64,000 bases of DNA from Pomphorhynchus laevis. Lineage: Eukaryota; Acanthocephala; Palaeacanthocephala; Echinorhynchida; Pomphorhynchidae. The stretch is from assembly GCA_012934845.2 (NCBI GenBank), contig WNNJ02003477.1:1-64000 (forward strand). The letters run 5' to 3'. Shown here piece after piece: positions 11,717 to 22,055 of this stretch (within the stretch, counting starts at the first letter, position 1; each line of letters starts with the position of its first letter). The notes beneath the pieces are model-generated. The model had not been told where the DNA came from. It ran no database searches and worked only from the letters and a program-made list of their open reading frames with translations. The position numbers and the translations under genes are program-made.

Positions 11717-12081
11717 TTCTCTTTCTTTAGCATTTATTCCGCTTTGAGGCGGTGTCAGCTATGTTGGATTTGGTCTTCCATTTAGCCTTATTCTAAGCCT
11801 GGTCGGGTGAAGTTCGGGTTTTGAAAGTCGATTGAGCAGTTCTTCGAGAAACCTGAGAGTCTGAGAAGTTCTGCCGCGTCCATTTCGATGGACGCCCTAT
11901 ATCCATTGCAAAATTTGAAGGACTTTACTATTGATAACGACTTTTGTTAGTATCCTCCTGATCGGCCTGTCGTATGGGCCTGTCACCGTAAGTTATCCGC
12001 GTTTAGCTCACCCCACAGCTAATATGCTGCGGGAAGTTTCCAGGAGCACCACGATGAGGATCGGACACACCTCCAGTATAT
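11717..12081 (-). mobile_element. 365-bp retroposed insert in Naiad, with 11-bp target duplication
   Basis: The insert is flanked by 'tattctaatac' at 11706-11716 and 12082-12092, and it interrupts Naiad 3' UTR sequence that is continuous in other copies. On the minus strand the insert ends 'gcggaataaatgctaaag', like the 3' end of a LINE or SINE with a polyadenylation signal. It is GC-richer than its surroundings. No ORF of note; the source family is unknown. Confidence 0.65.
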
Positions 12082-12914
12082 TATTCTAATACAAAGTATA
12101 TTATTTATTATCCATCAATAAAAATTTTCTGCTAAAGATTTTAAATTTATTTTTAATATTATTGTGTTGATTTATATATTTTAATATTTTCTGTTTGATT
12201 TTATATTTATAGTAACCTAGTTTGAAATATGCATCTATTAAATTATTTAAATGACTTTGAAGAAAGCCAATATCATTACAAATTGTTGCAATTCTTAAAA
12301 TTTTATTATTTAATATATTATATTTTATATTATACATTATACATGAATGCTCATGCAAAAATATGTTTCTTGTAAATTTAAATATGTCATCTTTACGAAA
12401 TATTTAGACATATACCGTATATGATATTAATATTGATAATAATATTGTAATATTAATATTATTGTGTTGATTTATATATTTTATTATTTTCTGCTTGATG
12501 GTATTTTTATAGTAACCTAGTTTAAAATATGTATCTATTAAATTATTTAAATGATTTTTGAAGAAAGCCAATATCATTACATATTGTTGCAATTCTTAAA
12601 ATTTCATTATTTAATGTATTATATTTTATATTATATGGTATGCATGAATGCTCATGCAAAAATATGTTTCTTGTAAATTTAAATATGTCATCTTTACGAT
12701 ATAAATTAATAGTAGTTTTAGTTAATGTTAATTTAATGTTCATATCTAGATATGCACCTTCTTTATCATCAATATTAGTTTTATTAAGAATAAGGCTTTC
12801 TGGATAAATTTGTTCACATATTGAATAAAAATTATTAGAATTAAATACACATATATCATCAATGTATTGAAACATATATTTCATATATTTATATGATTTA
12901 GATTTATTTTTTAG

Positions 12915-13195
12915 ATTTATTTATTTTTATTATCATCATCGTTTCAAATACTGAAATCTGCTATCGTTTGAAAGGATAACTATGTACAACAAATAATTTG
13001 CGGTACTTTGTACCACAAACAATCTGCTATTGTTTGTGGTATGCATTCCCAAAGAGCTTCTTGTTAGCTTTTGTGCGGACTTTCGCCCATCAGTTAGATC
13101 AGTGTATTTTGTAGTGGTTGCTTGTTCAACCACTACAATTTTCAACTACTACTATTTTATATAGATTTATATATCTTTATATAATTTAGATATAT
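12915..13195. mobile_element. About 280-bp hairpin-rich insert in the Naiad copy
   Basis: The insert separates Naiad sequence that is adjacent in the copy at about 9080-9110. It contains two strong short hairpins, 'gtaccacaaacaat...attgtttgtggta' and 'gtagtggttg...caaccactac'. A MITE is likely. The 69-codon minus frame here has no known similarity. Confidence 0.45.
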
Positions 13196-13295
13196 TTTTT
13201 AAACAGTTATGAACAAATTCACATTACATAAAGCTTAAAAAACAAGTTAGCTATAATTGAGCTACTATTACCTTCCATTGAATCACCTTTTAAGC

Positions 13296-13870
13296 TCACA
13301 TTGATGACACCTTTTAACCTTCCAATTGGAGAGAAAATCCATGCAGTTTCACTTAATTGCATTACAATTAACTTTGTGATTCACATAAACTGAATTTAAC
13401 TATAATTGAAAGTTCCATCAAAACTTTCACCGCATTTAAAAATAAAGCATCCTGTGAAAGCTAATGAAAAAAGTGAATGAGTTTTTACTTGATGATTCTT
13501 AAAATGGTTAATCATACTTTTTTCTATGCAAAAAGCATAGAATGTGTCTTGATTTATGCTGCGTCTCATTCACACTGAGATACTTTAGCTATTTTGTGGT
13601 AAGATTCTTAATGTTTGCATTGAAAGATAAGTTTTGTTCATTCTTTACAATAGCTTATAAAATATTTTTTAATATTTTTATTATTTAAAAGCAACGTGAA
13701 CTTTCTAAACTTTCTCAAATTTAAGCTCACCCAGTAATCTTCATTATCTGAGCTAATCAGTTCCTCTTGATGATATCTTATCTTTATTCTAATACATTGA
13801 ATAGAATTACATTTATATACAGAGTAACGGACTTAATAATCAATTCATAAATATTTTGATTTATTAAAAT
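13296..13870. other. AT-rich stretch, no gene seen
   Basis: It contains a short block ('gaaagttcc...aactttcac') shared with about 11025 and a remnant resembling the Naiad structured segment near 13750-13800 ('cagttcctcttgatgatatc'). Nothing else is recognisable. Confidence 0.4.
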
Positions 13871-13873
13871 TTA

Positions 13874-14925
13874 GATGGTTGAATTTCATTTTGTTGAGAT
13901 ATTTCCGAACCTCTTCGACTAAATTGTATTTTAGCTAGCTACATAATAGCTTCAGCTATCAGGTCGCATTACGACAGAAATCATGCTGTCCAGACAACTC
14001 CACAGAGCGGGACTCATCAATCGACGTCTCTGTATCATCGTTGTTTCGTCCTTCAGCATGCACTATATTGACGATAAACATGGTGGTCCTCCATCAGATT
14101 GAAATGATGCATTGAAATCGTCTTGTTGGTAGTCGGTTGAATTTCATTTTGTTGAGATATTTCCGGACCTCTTCGACTAACTTGTATTATAGCTGGCTAC
14201 ATAATAGCTTCAGCTATCAGGTCGCATTACGACAGAAATCATGCTGTCCAGACAACTCCACAGAGCGGGACTCATCAATCGACGTCTCTGTATCATCGTT
14301 GTTTCGTCCTTCAGCATGCACTATATTGACGATAAACATGGTGGTCCTCTATCAGATTGAAATGATGCATTGAAATCGTCTTGTTGGTAGTCGGTTGAAT
14401 TTCATTTTGTTGAGTTATTGCCGGACCTCTTCGACTAACTTGTATTTTAGCTGGCTACATAATAGCTTCAGCTATCAGGTCGCATTACGACAGAAAGCAT
14501 GCTGTCCAGACAACTCCACAGGGCGGGACTCATCAGTGGACGTCCCTGTATCATCGTTGTTTCGTCCCTCAGCATGCACTATATTGACGATAAACATGGT
14601 GGTCCTCCATCAGATTGAAATGATGCATTGAAATCGTCTTGTTAGTAGTCGGTTGAATTTCATTTTGTTGAGATATTTCCGGACCTCTTCGACTAACTTG
14701 TATTTTAGCTGGCTACATAATAGCTTCAGCTATCAGGTCGCATTACGACAGAAATCATGCTGTCCAGACAACTCCACAGAGCGGGACTCATCAATCGACG
14801 TCTCTGTATCATCGTTGTTTCGTCCTTCAGCATGCACTATATTGACGATAAACATGGTGGTCCTCCATCAGATTGAAATTATGCACAAAATGAAATTCAA
14901 CCGACTACCAACAAGACGATTTTAA
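13874..14925. repeat. 258-bp tandem repeat, four units, with inverted ends
   Basis: Four head-to-tail units with a 258-bp period, each beginning 'ggttgaatttcattttgttg' (about 13877, 14135, 14393, 14651). The array closes at about 14884-14925 with an inverted copy of the unit start ('cacaaaatgaaattcaacc'), so the whole array has terminal inverted repeats. Near-identical short frames in three units (14137, 14395, 14653) mirror the repeat and are not evidence of genes. Probably a tandemly amplified non-autonomous DNA element. Confidence 0.7.
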
Positions 14926-15284
14926 CTAGTGAACAACCACAGCAACATAGACGACGAATAGCAAGATCGTCAGAGTCAGTGCCATGATTCGGTAATGCTG
15001 TGATTATAATGCATAGCATTATAATTATTTTTAAAAATATTTTTAAGTATAAGTTAATAGTTTTATTTTTTATGTAAACTAATAAAATATTTATCATTAA
15101 CTATTTAAAATTGCTAGATGATTTTTATGTGTATAAATAATTCAGTAGAGCATTTGTGAGTTAATTATCTGCACGAACGACAATTGAAAAAGCTGTCGCA
15201 GACGGAAACATAGTCAAGAAGCGTTGAAATAGTTAAATCTTCATAAAGCAGAATTTATTATAAATGTGACAGCCTGTTTTACAC
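14926..15284. other. No gene seen
   Basis: Mixed AT-rich sequence after the tandem array. No similarity recognised. Confidence 0.4.
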
Positions 15285-15618
15285 TAAAAAATAAAATTAA
15301 ATAAAAAAAATTTATAGATATAATAAATAACGGTTTATTTATATAATTATTAAATATAAATTATCAAAATAAAATAAATTTAAACTCTTAAGTGAATTTT
15401 TTATGGATGAATAGTAAATAGAATACTCTGTGTTAGAATGAAATATTACTATAGATAAAATTAAATAAAAAATTATTTATAGATATAATAAATAACGGTT
15501 TATTTATATAATTATTAAATATAAATTATCAAAATAAAATAAATTTAAACTCTTAAGTGAATTTTTTATGGATGAATAGTAAATAGAATACTCTGTGTTA
15601 GAATAAAATATTACTATA
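15285..15618 (+). mobile_element. Naiad 3'-end fragment, tandemly duplicated
   Basis: Two direct copies with a 166-bp period. Each contains 'aatttaaactcttaagtg' and 'tttttatggatga', matching the last codons and start of the 3' UTR of the copy at 9540-9600. A short internal piece was duplicated head to tail. Confidence 0.6.
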
Positions 15619-16299
15619 GATTTTACTGATGAAGCAAATCCACGGCGGTTAAATATCTGGATGTGCTTTTGCTGGAACCTTGTCTTATGTGGCTTCATTC
15701 TTCTATTACCTGAACAAGTTAAGCATCAGTCAGCAAAGCTAGGTGGGAATATTGTTAAGTTAGGTAAATTAACCTAGTATATATAAATGAACCTAGTTTA
15801 GTTTTGGTAAATGCAAAGAAAATGTATGCAATCCTGAAATTGAGATTCTTGATTGATATGACACCAGGCAAAACTATTTTATAATATATTACACATCATC
15901 GTTACATATCTTTTTAAATCTCCTATTAAAAATAATTTAATAGGTTATTTCCTATCCTAATGTGATATTATTGCATTTTATGAGTTCAATATGATTATAT
16001 TAATTAACTTAAATCTGAACATGAATTTAATTTATTAAATTTTATAACTTAAATCTGATTTTTTACCTTTTATATTCTTTAAAATCAACCTGTATCTATA
16101 CGTTTATTATGTTATTATATTATTATCTAATTATGTTATCAATACGTTTATTAGTTAAGTATATTAATAATTTTTATTATAATAACTGCAAGTGATTTCT
16201 TTAGAAAAACTTCGTATATTTACCTAAAGATCTTTGAGGTTATTATCTCTTAAAAGTAGTAGTTTTAATATTTCTAAGTGTTTATAAGTGTTAATATTT
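15619..16299. other. No confident gene; one exon-like patch
   Basis: From about 15617 to 15765 the plus strand is open and would read EANPRRLNIWMCFCWNLVL..., with a hydrophobic stretch and a possible donor (TTAG|GTAAAT). It could be an exon of an unidentified membrane protein or chance. The rest is AT-rich with nothing recognisable. Confidence 0.3.
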
Positions 16300-17143
16300 C
16301 TAAGTGTTAATATTTTCAATTTTATTTTTCTTATTCCTTTTATCGCAATGACTTCTTGGATTGCGTTTAATCGGATTAGTATAATATGATTGTTTATTTT
16401 TCACTATACTACTTCTGCCAATTCCTTGTACAACGTCACTCAATCCTAATGGATACATGAAATTAAGCGTTTTAATACAAAAAAATCTTCTCTTCCCAAT
16501 AGTGTTTGAGTCTATGAAGTCTATTTTCCTTATTCCTTTTATCACCATGACTTCTTGGTTTGCGTATAACCGGATTATTATAAAATAGTTGTTTATTATA
16601 TACTATACTACTTCTGCCAATTCCTTGTACCACGTCACTCAATCCTAATGGATACATGAAATTAAGCGTTTTAATACAAAAAATCTTCTCTTTCCAATAG
16701 TGTTTGAGTCTATGAAGTTCATTTTCCTTATTCCTTTTATCACCATGACTTCTTGGTTTGCGTTATAACCGGATTATTATAATATAGTTGTTTATTATGT
16801 ATTATACTACTTCTGCCAATTCCTTGTACCACGTCATTCAATCCTAATGGGTACATGGAATTAAGCGTTTTAATCCAAAAATCTTCTTTTTCTAATAGCT
16901 TTTGATTTAATATTGATATGTTTTCTTCGATAATATGTTCTAAAATAAATAATTTACAGTTTTTAATATCATGTCCTATTAATCTCATATGTTTATGAAA
17001 TATAGTTTGACTATTATGCTGTATATTATATATGTGTTGCCTAAACCTAGTTTTTAACATTTGATATGTTTTTCCTATATACTGCAATCCACATGTACAT
17101 TGTATAAGATACACCACATATGTGGTGTATCTTATACAATGTA
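16300..17143 (-). mobile_element. Naiad-type element, GIY-YIG endonuclease fragment with internal triplication
   Basis: The minus strand from 17120 encodes VVYLIQCTCGLQYIGKTYQM, the complete N-terminal strand of the GIY-YIG fold with its Cys pair, followed by the rest of the nuclease to IGRSSIIHNKQLYYNNPV (about 16765). The end segment (MYPLGLxDVVQGIGRSSIV...RNPRSHCDKRNK) then repeats twice more with a period of about 198 bp. No RT follows. This is the only copy in the window showing the N-terminal CxCG part. Confidence 0.8.
17096..17143. repeat. Perfect 48-bp palindrome at the endonuclease 5' end
   Basis: 24-bp arms centred on CAT|ATG with no spacer ('tacattgtataagatacacc' and its reverse complement). 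One arm is endonuclease coding sequence (VVYLIQC). The other is its mirror copy. Confidence 0.95.
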
Positions 17144-17160
17144 TTGGATACATACATTGT

Positions 17161-17290
17161 ATTGTGTGGTGTATTGTGGTGTATTACATTGTGGTGTATT
17201 ACATTGTGGTGTATTATTGTGGTGTATTACATTGTGGTGTATTACATTGTGGTGTATTACATTGTGGTGTATTACATTGTGGTGTATTCT
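17161..17290. repeat. 15-bp minisatellite (attgtggtgtattac)n
   Basis: About eight to nine copies of ATTGTGGTGTATTAC, some shortened. The unit resembles 'gtggtgtat' plus 'acatt' of the adjacent palindrome, suggesting it arose by slippage from the endonuclease 5' sequence. The plus-strand frames here are artefacts of the repeat. Confidence 0.9.
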
Positions 17291-17548
17291 TTTATCTGAT
17301 TACAATTGAATAATTCTTGATAATGGTGTGTCCACGTGTCACCGAATTATTTGATCTAAATTGTAAAATAGTGAATTATGCTTTTTTGCCTAGTTTATAA
17401 TCTAATTACAATTGGAGACCTTTTTTAACAACGACAAGATATAGTTTTCTGATATTAAAATCTACTATAATATTATTTAATATTATAAATTAAATAATTT
17501 TATGCTTTAACATTTATATTTTTTACATTATATTTATATTTATAGAAC

Positions 17549-17851
17549 ATGACATTGCGTGTAATTATTTCAAAAACAGATCCCGAACTTTTACAGAAAG
17601 CGGTTGTTTTAGAATTGACGTTGTTTGATCCCAGTACACATCAATCGGTTTTCTACGCAAATATAAAAGTTCATTCATCAGATAATGTGGTAGATATTCA
17701 GTTGTCGGACCATGTGTTAAATACTCAAAATGATTACGTAATGGAAGCAACTCTATTAGATAAACAAGGAATTCCGATTTCAAATCGTTACGAAGGCAAT
17801 ATCAGAATCGATAAATTAGAAACTCCGATAGATATTAAATTTGATGATTAA
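17549..17851 (+). CDS. Uncharacterised protein or terminal exon (100 codons)
   Basis: An open frame from ATG (17549) to TAA (17851). It has balanced composition and alternating hydrophobic residues (VVLELTLFDPSTHQSVFYANI, VVDIQLSDHVL, YVMEATLLDKQGIPI), as expected of a beta-strand-rich domain. It is preceded directly by a good splice acceptor (tttatatttatag|aac), so it may be the last exon of a longer gene. No signal peptide or membrane segment. I do not recognise the family. It differs from the transposon-derived frames around it in not being repeated in the window. Confidence 0.45.
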   Translation: MTLRVIISKTDPELLQKAVVLELTLFDPSTHQSVFYANIKVHSSDNVVDIQLSDHVLNTQNDYVMEATLLDKQGIPISNRYEGNIRIDKLETPIDIKFDD

Positions 17852-18391
17852 TTAACCGTCTTCAAATAATAGATCAGTGATATTTATTTTTAATTTGTTT
17901 ATGGGACTTTATTAACATCTACATAACTCTAATATAACTCAACATTTATGTATTCATATTAAAAAAACGTTTTAATGAAACGATATATATATATATCGAT
18001 GCTATAAATAATATATACAATTTGGAATGCAATGTGATCGAAATTTTTGATAATCATTGAACATATCAGAACTAAATTATCGTCTCATCAATACTATGGA
18101 GATAGGACAGAGTATCACTGTCTTATCTCCATATAAAATGATCATATTATAAAATGATAATTCTTGTCAGTTTTATAATTAAACGTCTTCGAGCTAGTCG
18201 TAGTATAGGTTTTAAAAAAAATTAAATTTCCTATCTATTGTTATATGAATAGATAAATCGACTGCAACTAGAAAAACCTCAATAAAGGTTAACAATACCA
18301 GAAGAACAAAACATTAGCAAGAGCAACATTTATTACTTTATTTAGACTTATGATATATTGCAAAAAGTATTAGGCGCAATTTCTACAAGTT
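17852..18391. other. Between two convergent exon-like ORFs; hairpin at 18096-18132
   Basis: AT-rich. Contains an inverted repeat (atggagataggacag / ctgtcttatctccat, one mismatch, 7-bp loop) that could lie in 3' UTR sequence of either neighbour. No other feature. Confidence 0.4.
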
Positions 18392-18397
18392 TTTATT
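18392..18397 (-). terminator. Polyadenylation signal AATAAA
   Basis: On the minus strand AATAAA lies about 13 nt after the TGA of the 18410-18655 ORF. This placement supports that ORF being a real terminal exon with a very short 3' UTR. Confidence 0.5.
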
Positions 18398-18409
18398 CAT
18401 TAATTCAAT

Positions 18410-18655
18410 TCAGTAGTTAAGTTTACAGCTCGGTGGGAAACACGACGTAGATGTTGCTTGAATTTGTGAAATAAGCGATTTCAATTGATTTGGAAACAGT
18501 GCAATTGTATTTCCTTTGATAGTTATGCCATTAATCCCGATATCGTATATAGGAGTAATCTCTTTTTGGATGCTTAACGGATGCCATAGATATTTAGATT
18601 GGTCATTTATTTCATTGCCTTCTAAACCAAGATTATCTGATCGTTGATTATATCG
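18410..18655 (-). CDS. Probable terminal exon of an unidentified gene
   Basis: 246 nt in a single open frame. It is entered at a strong acceptor (minus strand gttgttatttttcag|CGA) and ends in TGA at 18410-18412. It would encode 81 residues, including KYLWHPLSIQKEITPIYDI, GITIKGNTIALFPNQL and a C-terminal Cys pair (SCFPPSCKLNY). AATAAA follows at 18397-18392. No upstream exon could be traced in 18.7-23.8 kb, and I do not recognise the family. It has no internal ATG start requirement, so a start-based ORF list would miss it. Confidence 0.45.
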   Translation of the reverse strand, partial: RYNQRSDNLGLEGNEINDQSKYLWHPLSIQKEITPIYDIGINGITIKGNTIALFPNQLKSLISQIQATSTSCFPPSCKLNY

Positions 18656-19075
18656 CTGAAAAATAACAACTTTTCAACTTATAATATTTAAAATTGTCGC
18701 TCATCATATCATTATACATTGATCTGCTGACAGTCAAGTCGATATTTAAGATACAAACTGTCATTCCATGGATTTAAAAATTGAGATATTTCGAACTTTT
18801 TCGGTTAAAGTTTATTTGTTTCTGCTTTCTTGACTGATTGTTCAAATCTGTGGTGCAGGAAAATTTTTTATAAAAACACGAAAGTTTAAATATATATTTT
18901 TACTGTATTACTACATACTTGTATCCAAATGTTTACGTATTTTGATAATACCTACCATCATATTAAAATATTACCTACCATCATATTAAAATTGTACCTA
19001 CAGTTTAGTTTGCATTAAATCTTAATGAAGTTTTCAAAATATTAAAATTGTAGAATTAAAATTTAAGTTTTAATA
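18656..19075. other. No gene seen
   Basis: Possible intron of the minus-strand gene ending at 18410. It has a small direct repeat ('acctaccatcatattaaaat' about 18952 and 18976) and nothing else. Confidence 0.35.
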
Positions 19076-19560
19076 AATCAAATCAGCTAACTGAGTTTAC
19101 GTATTTAATATAAATATAAAATAGACAAAACATAATAATGCTAAATCAAAATATAATAATTAAATAATAAAATAAATAATTGTTATTAGATTTTTTATAA
19201 TTTATATAAAGTTAAAATAAAAAAATTGAAATTTAAAATAAATGTCATTTTTATGAATTGACAAATCAATAATAAACGTTGTATCATAATAAGGATTAGA
19301 GGTCATCAGGAGGAATTGCTATGCTATCAGGTTTCGGCCCTTAACTCTTCTACCCAACATAGCAGCGGGGCCAAATACATGCTAATGATGTATTTCCTCT
19401 GATAAAATTTGATTATATAGTATCTTATTCTAATACAAAGTGTATTAGAACGAGTGTATCTTATTCTAATACAAAGTGTATTTTTATCCATCCATAAAAA
19501 TTTGCCACTTAAGATTTTAAATTAATTTTTAATAGTATTTTGACAAAATGATTTTTACTT
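19076..19560 (-). mobile_element. Naiad 3'-tail fragment with structured segment
   Basis: Begins with the family terminus ('aaatcagctaactgagtt'), then the AT-rich 3' UTR, the structured segment (about 19297-19400) and the last codons of the RT ORF ('atccataaaaatttgccac'), ending near 19560. A short tandem piece occurs near 19425-19480 ('atcttattctaatacaaagt' twice). Confidence 0.75.
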
Positions 19561-19636
19561 TATCAAAAAGAGAATTTTATGGTTAGGTAGTAACACAATT
19601 TAGAAATAAAAATATAAATAAAAATATCTTTTTTAA

Positions 19637-19800
19637 TCAAATCAGCTAACTGAGTCTACGTATTTAATATAATTATAAAATAAACAAAACATAATAATGC
19701 TAAATCAAAATTTAATAATTAATAAAATAAATAATTGTTTTGAGATTTTTTATAATTTAAATCAAGTTAAAATAAAAAAATTGAAATTTCAATTAAAAAA
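19637..19800 (-). mobile_element. Naiad 3'-tail fragment, very short
   Basis: Only the terminal about 160 bp of the 3' UTR, starting at 'aaatcagctaactgagtc'. Extreme 5' truncation. Confidence 0.7.
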
Positions 19801-20283
19801 TTTGATTTTTTATTCCACAGCCGAACAACGTTTTAACATAGATTTTGTCCCTCTCTTTAGAGATAAAAAATATTAAAAAATATGTTTAAGAAAATATATT
19901 TCTTGAATTTAAAATAATTTATTCTAGAACCGAACATTGTTATAACAAGGAAGGGCCAAACTAGAAAGAGATTAATTGCAAATTAATAAATTATACTTGG
20001 AGATCTTTTATATTTTCAAATAATTATATTTGATCTTTCTTTAAAATTATTGTTAATGACCATTTTAAAATTCCTAAAATATTCTTTTATAAATTTCAAA
20101 TAATTTTATTAACAATATGTATAATATTGATAAGAATGTTTAAATTGATAAGAATGCGTCGGATACAAACGATTACAATTTATAGACCTTTTTATATTTG
20201 TTTTCAATTCAATTAGGATTTTAAATACATTAATATACATTAATATGCATTACTAAGTATTATTAATACTAATATAATACTAA
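19801..20283. other. No gene seen
   Basis: AT-rich DNA with a short diverged direct repeat ('aaccgaaca.cgttttaaca'-like). Nothing recognisable. Confidence 0.35.
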
Positions 20284-20575
20284 CATGAGCATTCATGCAT
20301 ACCATATAATATAAAATATAATACATTAAATAATGAAATTTTAAGAATTGCAGCAATTTGTAATGCTATTGGCTTTCTTCAAAATCATTTAAATAATTTA
20401 ATAGATATATATCCTAAAACTACTTTTAATTTATATCGTAAAGATGACATGCTAAATCAAAATTTAATAATTAAATAATAAAATAAATAATTGTTTTGAG
20501 ATTTTCTATAATTTAAATCAAGTTAAAATAAAAAATTGAAATTTAAAATAAACGTCATTTTTATGGATTGTTTAA
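20284..20575. mobile_element. Scrambled Naiad fragment, two pieces in opposite orientation
   Basis: 20285-20405 is plus-strand RT coding (HEHSCIPYNIKYNTLNNEIL). It is joined to a further plus-strand piece ending 'cgtaaagatgacat' at about 20449, and then directly to 3' UTR in minus orientation ('gctaaatcaaaatttaataa'). The order and orientation cannot come from simple 5' truncation. Confidence 0.65.
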
Positions 20576-22055
20576 AAAATTTGATTTAAAAATGGAAATA
20601 TTCAACAAATAACATACCTTTTGTGTCAAAAGATAAATATAAACATTAAATTTATCTTGTGTATTATAATTCATTATTCAATAACCACAAGCTGCGAAAA
20701 GGCCACAAATCCCTCGCGTCTACCAATTACACATATTCGTATTGGATGTAAAAAAGCTATTCCATATAACTGAAAAATTACAACTTTTTTCATCGTCACT
20801 AATTATCGTCAGATAATTATCGTCGGCTTTCTTGCTATTTGAAATAATTATTCTATTATTTTATTATGGCAACCTGTTCGATTTATAATAAAACTAATAT
20901 CAAAATATTACAGGGATACATTTATGATAAAAATAATAGTACAGATTAAGTCAACATAAATAAGAATATCTCGTGTTAGCTGAATGCAAGAACAACTCGT
21001 TTCAATATGTACTAAGATCGTACAGCTCTTATATTTGATCTTCGTACTGCTTATTTATTGGCAAATGTAAAGGTAAATGTAATCTAGTACATTACCCTAA
21101 GTGATTATCGAATGGTCAGTTATAATGATAACTTCTAAAATTTAAATAGATTTTTTTCTAGCCAATTGCTGCATTTGCGAATTCTTTAAAAGTCAATTGC
21201 TGCATTTGCGAAAATTTACAAGTTATTTCTTATTTTAATGACAAAGTCAAGGCGATTAAATTTAATCCGAAAGAAATTCCACACGATAAAATTATTATAT
21301 TATACGGTTACTTATTATTCAGTCAAGTTAGAATTATTATAATGACCATTTTTTCAGTTAAGTTAAAATTATCATAATATCCACTTAATGATTAAATGTT
21401 AAAGTTGTGATCTAATTTATTAAATTAATGTAAAAGCTTACGAATAATTGATTTTTGATTTTAACTTTGAAAAAAGTCAATATTTAGGAGTTGAAAGTAA
21501 TTGTAATGTTACATTTGATGAAGCAAATGTAATTGGAGCTTAGACAAAATTTATAATCATTTTGGTATTTGATGATGTTATCCTATCAAGGGATCAAAAG
21601 TAAACTTTGTGAGCAACCACAAAATATATTATAACAGGTAATCTTTGAAACTATTTTAACGAAAGCAGTTTCAAAATATTAAATTAGAGCGAAATCAGTG
21701 TTTGTCTATTTATTAGGTAGTATATTAAAAATTTAAAACTTGTTTGGCTTTACAAAAAGAGTTTTGTCATTAAAAATTAAAAGATATGTTTATTCATTAC
21801 TGTTTGAAAAATTCAGTTTTACATAATTCATATTTCATATCTTGTGATCGAACTTACAGCTCTACAAGCGATTTACAATTGAAGAGAGTACTGGTATTGG
21901 ATGATATTATTTTTGTTATACTTTGAGTGTTTAATTAAGACTTATATTTCAATTAATTTTTGATAATTATATGATATTTGTATTATATGTTATAATAGAA
22001 CATTTGTTATAGAAGTGTTCTAAAGAAGTTGAACATTTCGTCCATATTAGGTCCA
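20576..22055. other. No gene seen over about 1.5 kb
   Basis: AT-rich sequence. A small direct repeat ('caattgctgcatttgcgaa') occurs near 21161 and 21193. No exon, RNA gene or transposon similarity recognised. Confidence 0.35.

Larger units (their letters stand above)
11456..13295 (-). mobile_element. Naiad-type element, rearranged minus-strand copy
   Basis: It starts with 3' UTR sequence, including the structured segment at about 11590-11700. It continues, after an insertion, into RT C-terminal coding (HEHSCIMYNIKYN..., 12358-12101), a second copy of nearly the same C-terminal coding (about 12660-12430), then palm coding with YIDDICVFN (12884-12543). After another insertion it resumes with sequence matching the ADLFLSF...VHNCL region (about 13195-13290). 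The repeated C-terminal part shows an internal tandem duplication. The frame is multiply interrupted. Confidence 0.75.

Noticed and set aside
14137-14925. Three similar 78-90 codon ORFs as a gene family
   Set aside because: They are the same frame in successive 258-bp tandem units, with no protein hallmarks.
17161-17290. Possible CRISPR-like array (regular 15-bp repeats)
   Set aside because: Repeats are contiguous without spacers and derive from adjacent endonuclease sequence; a minisatellite in a eukaryotic genome.
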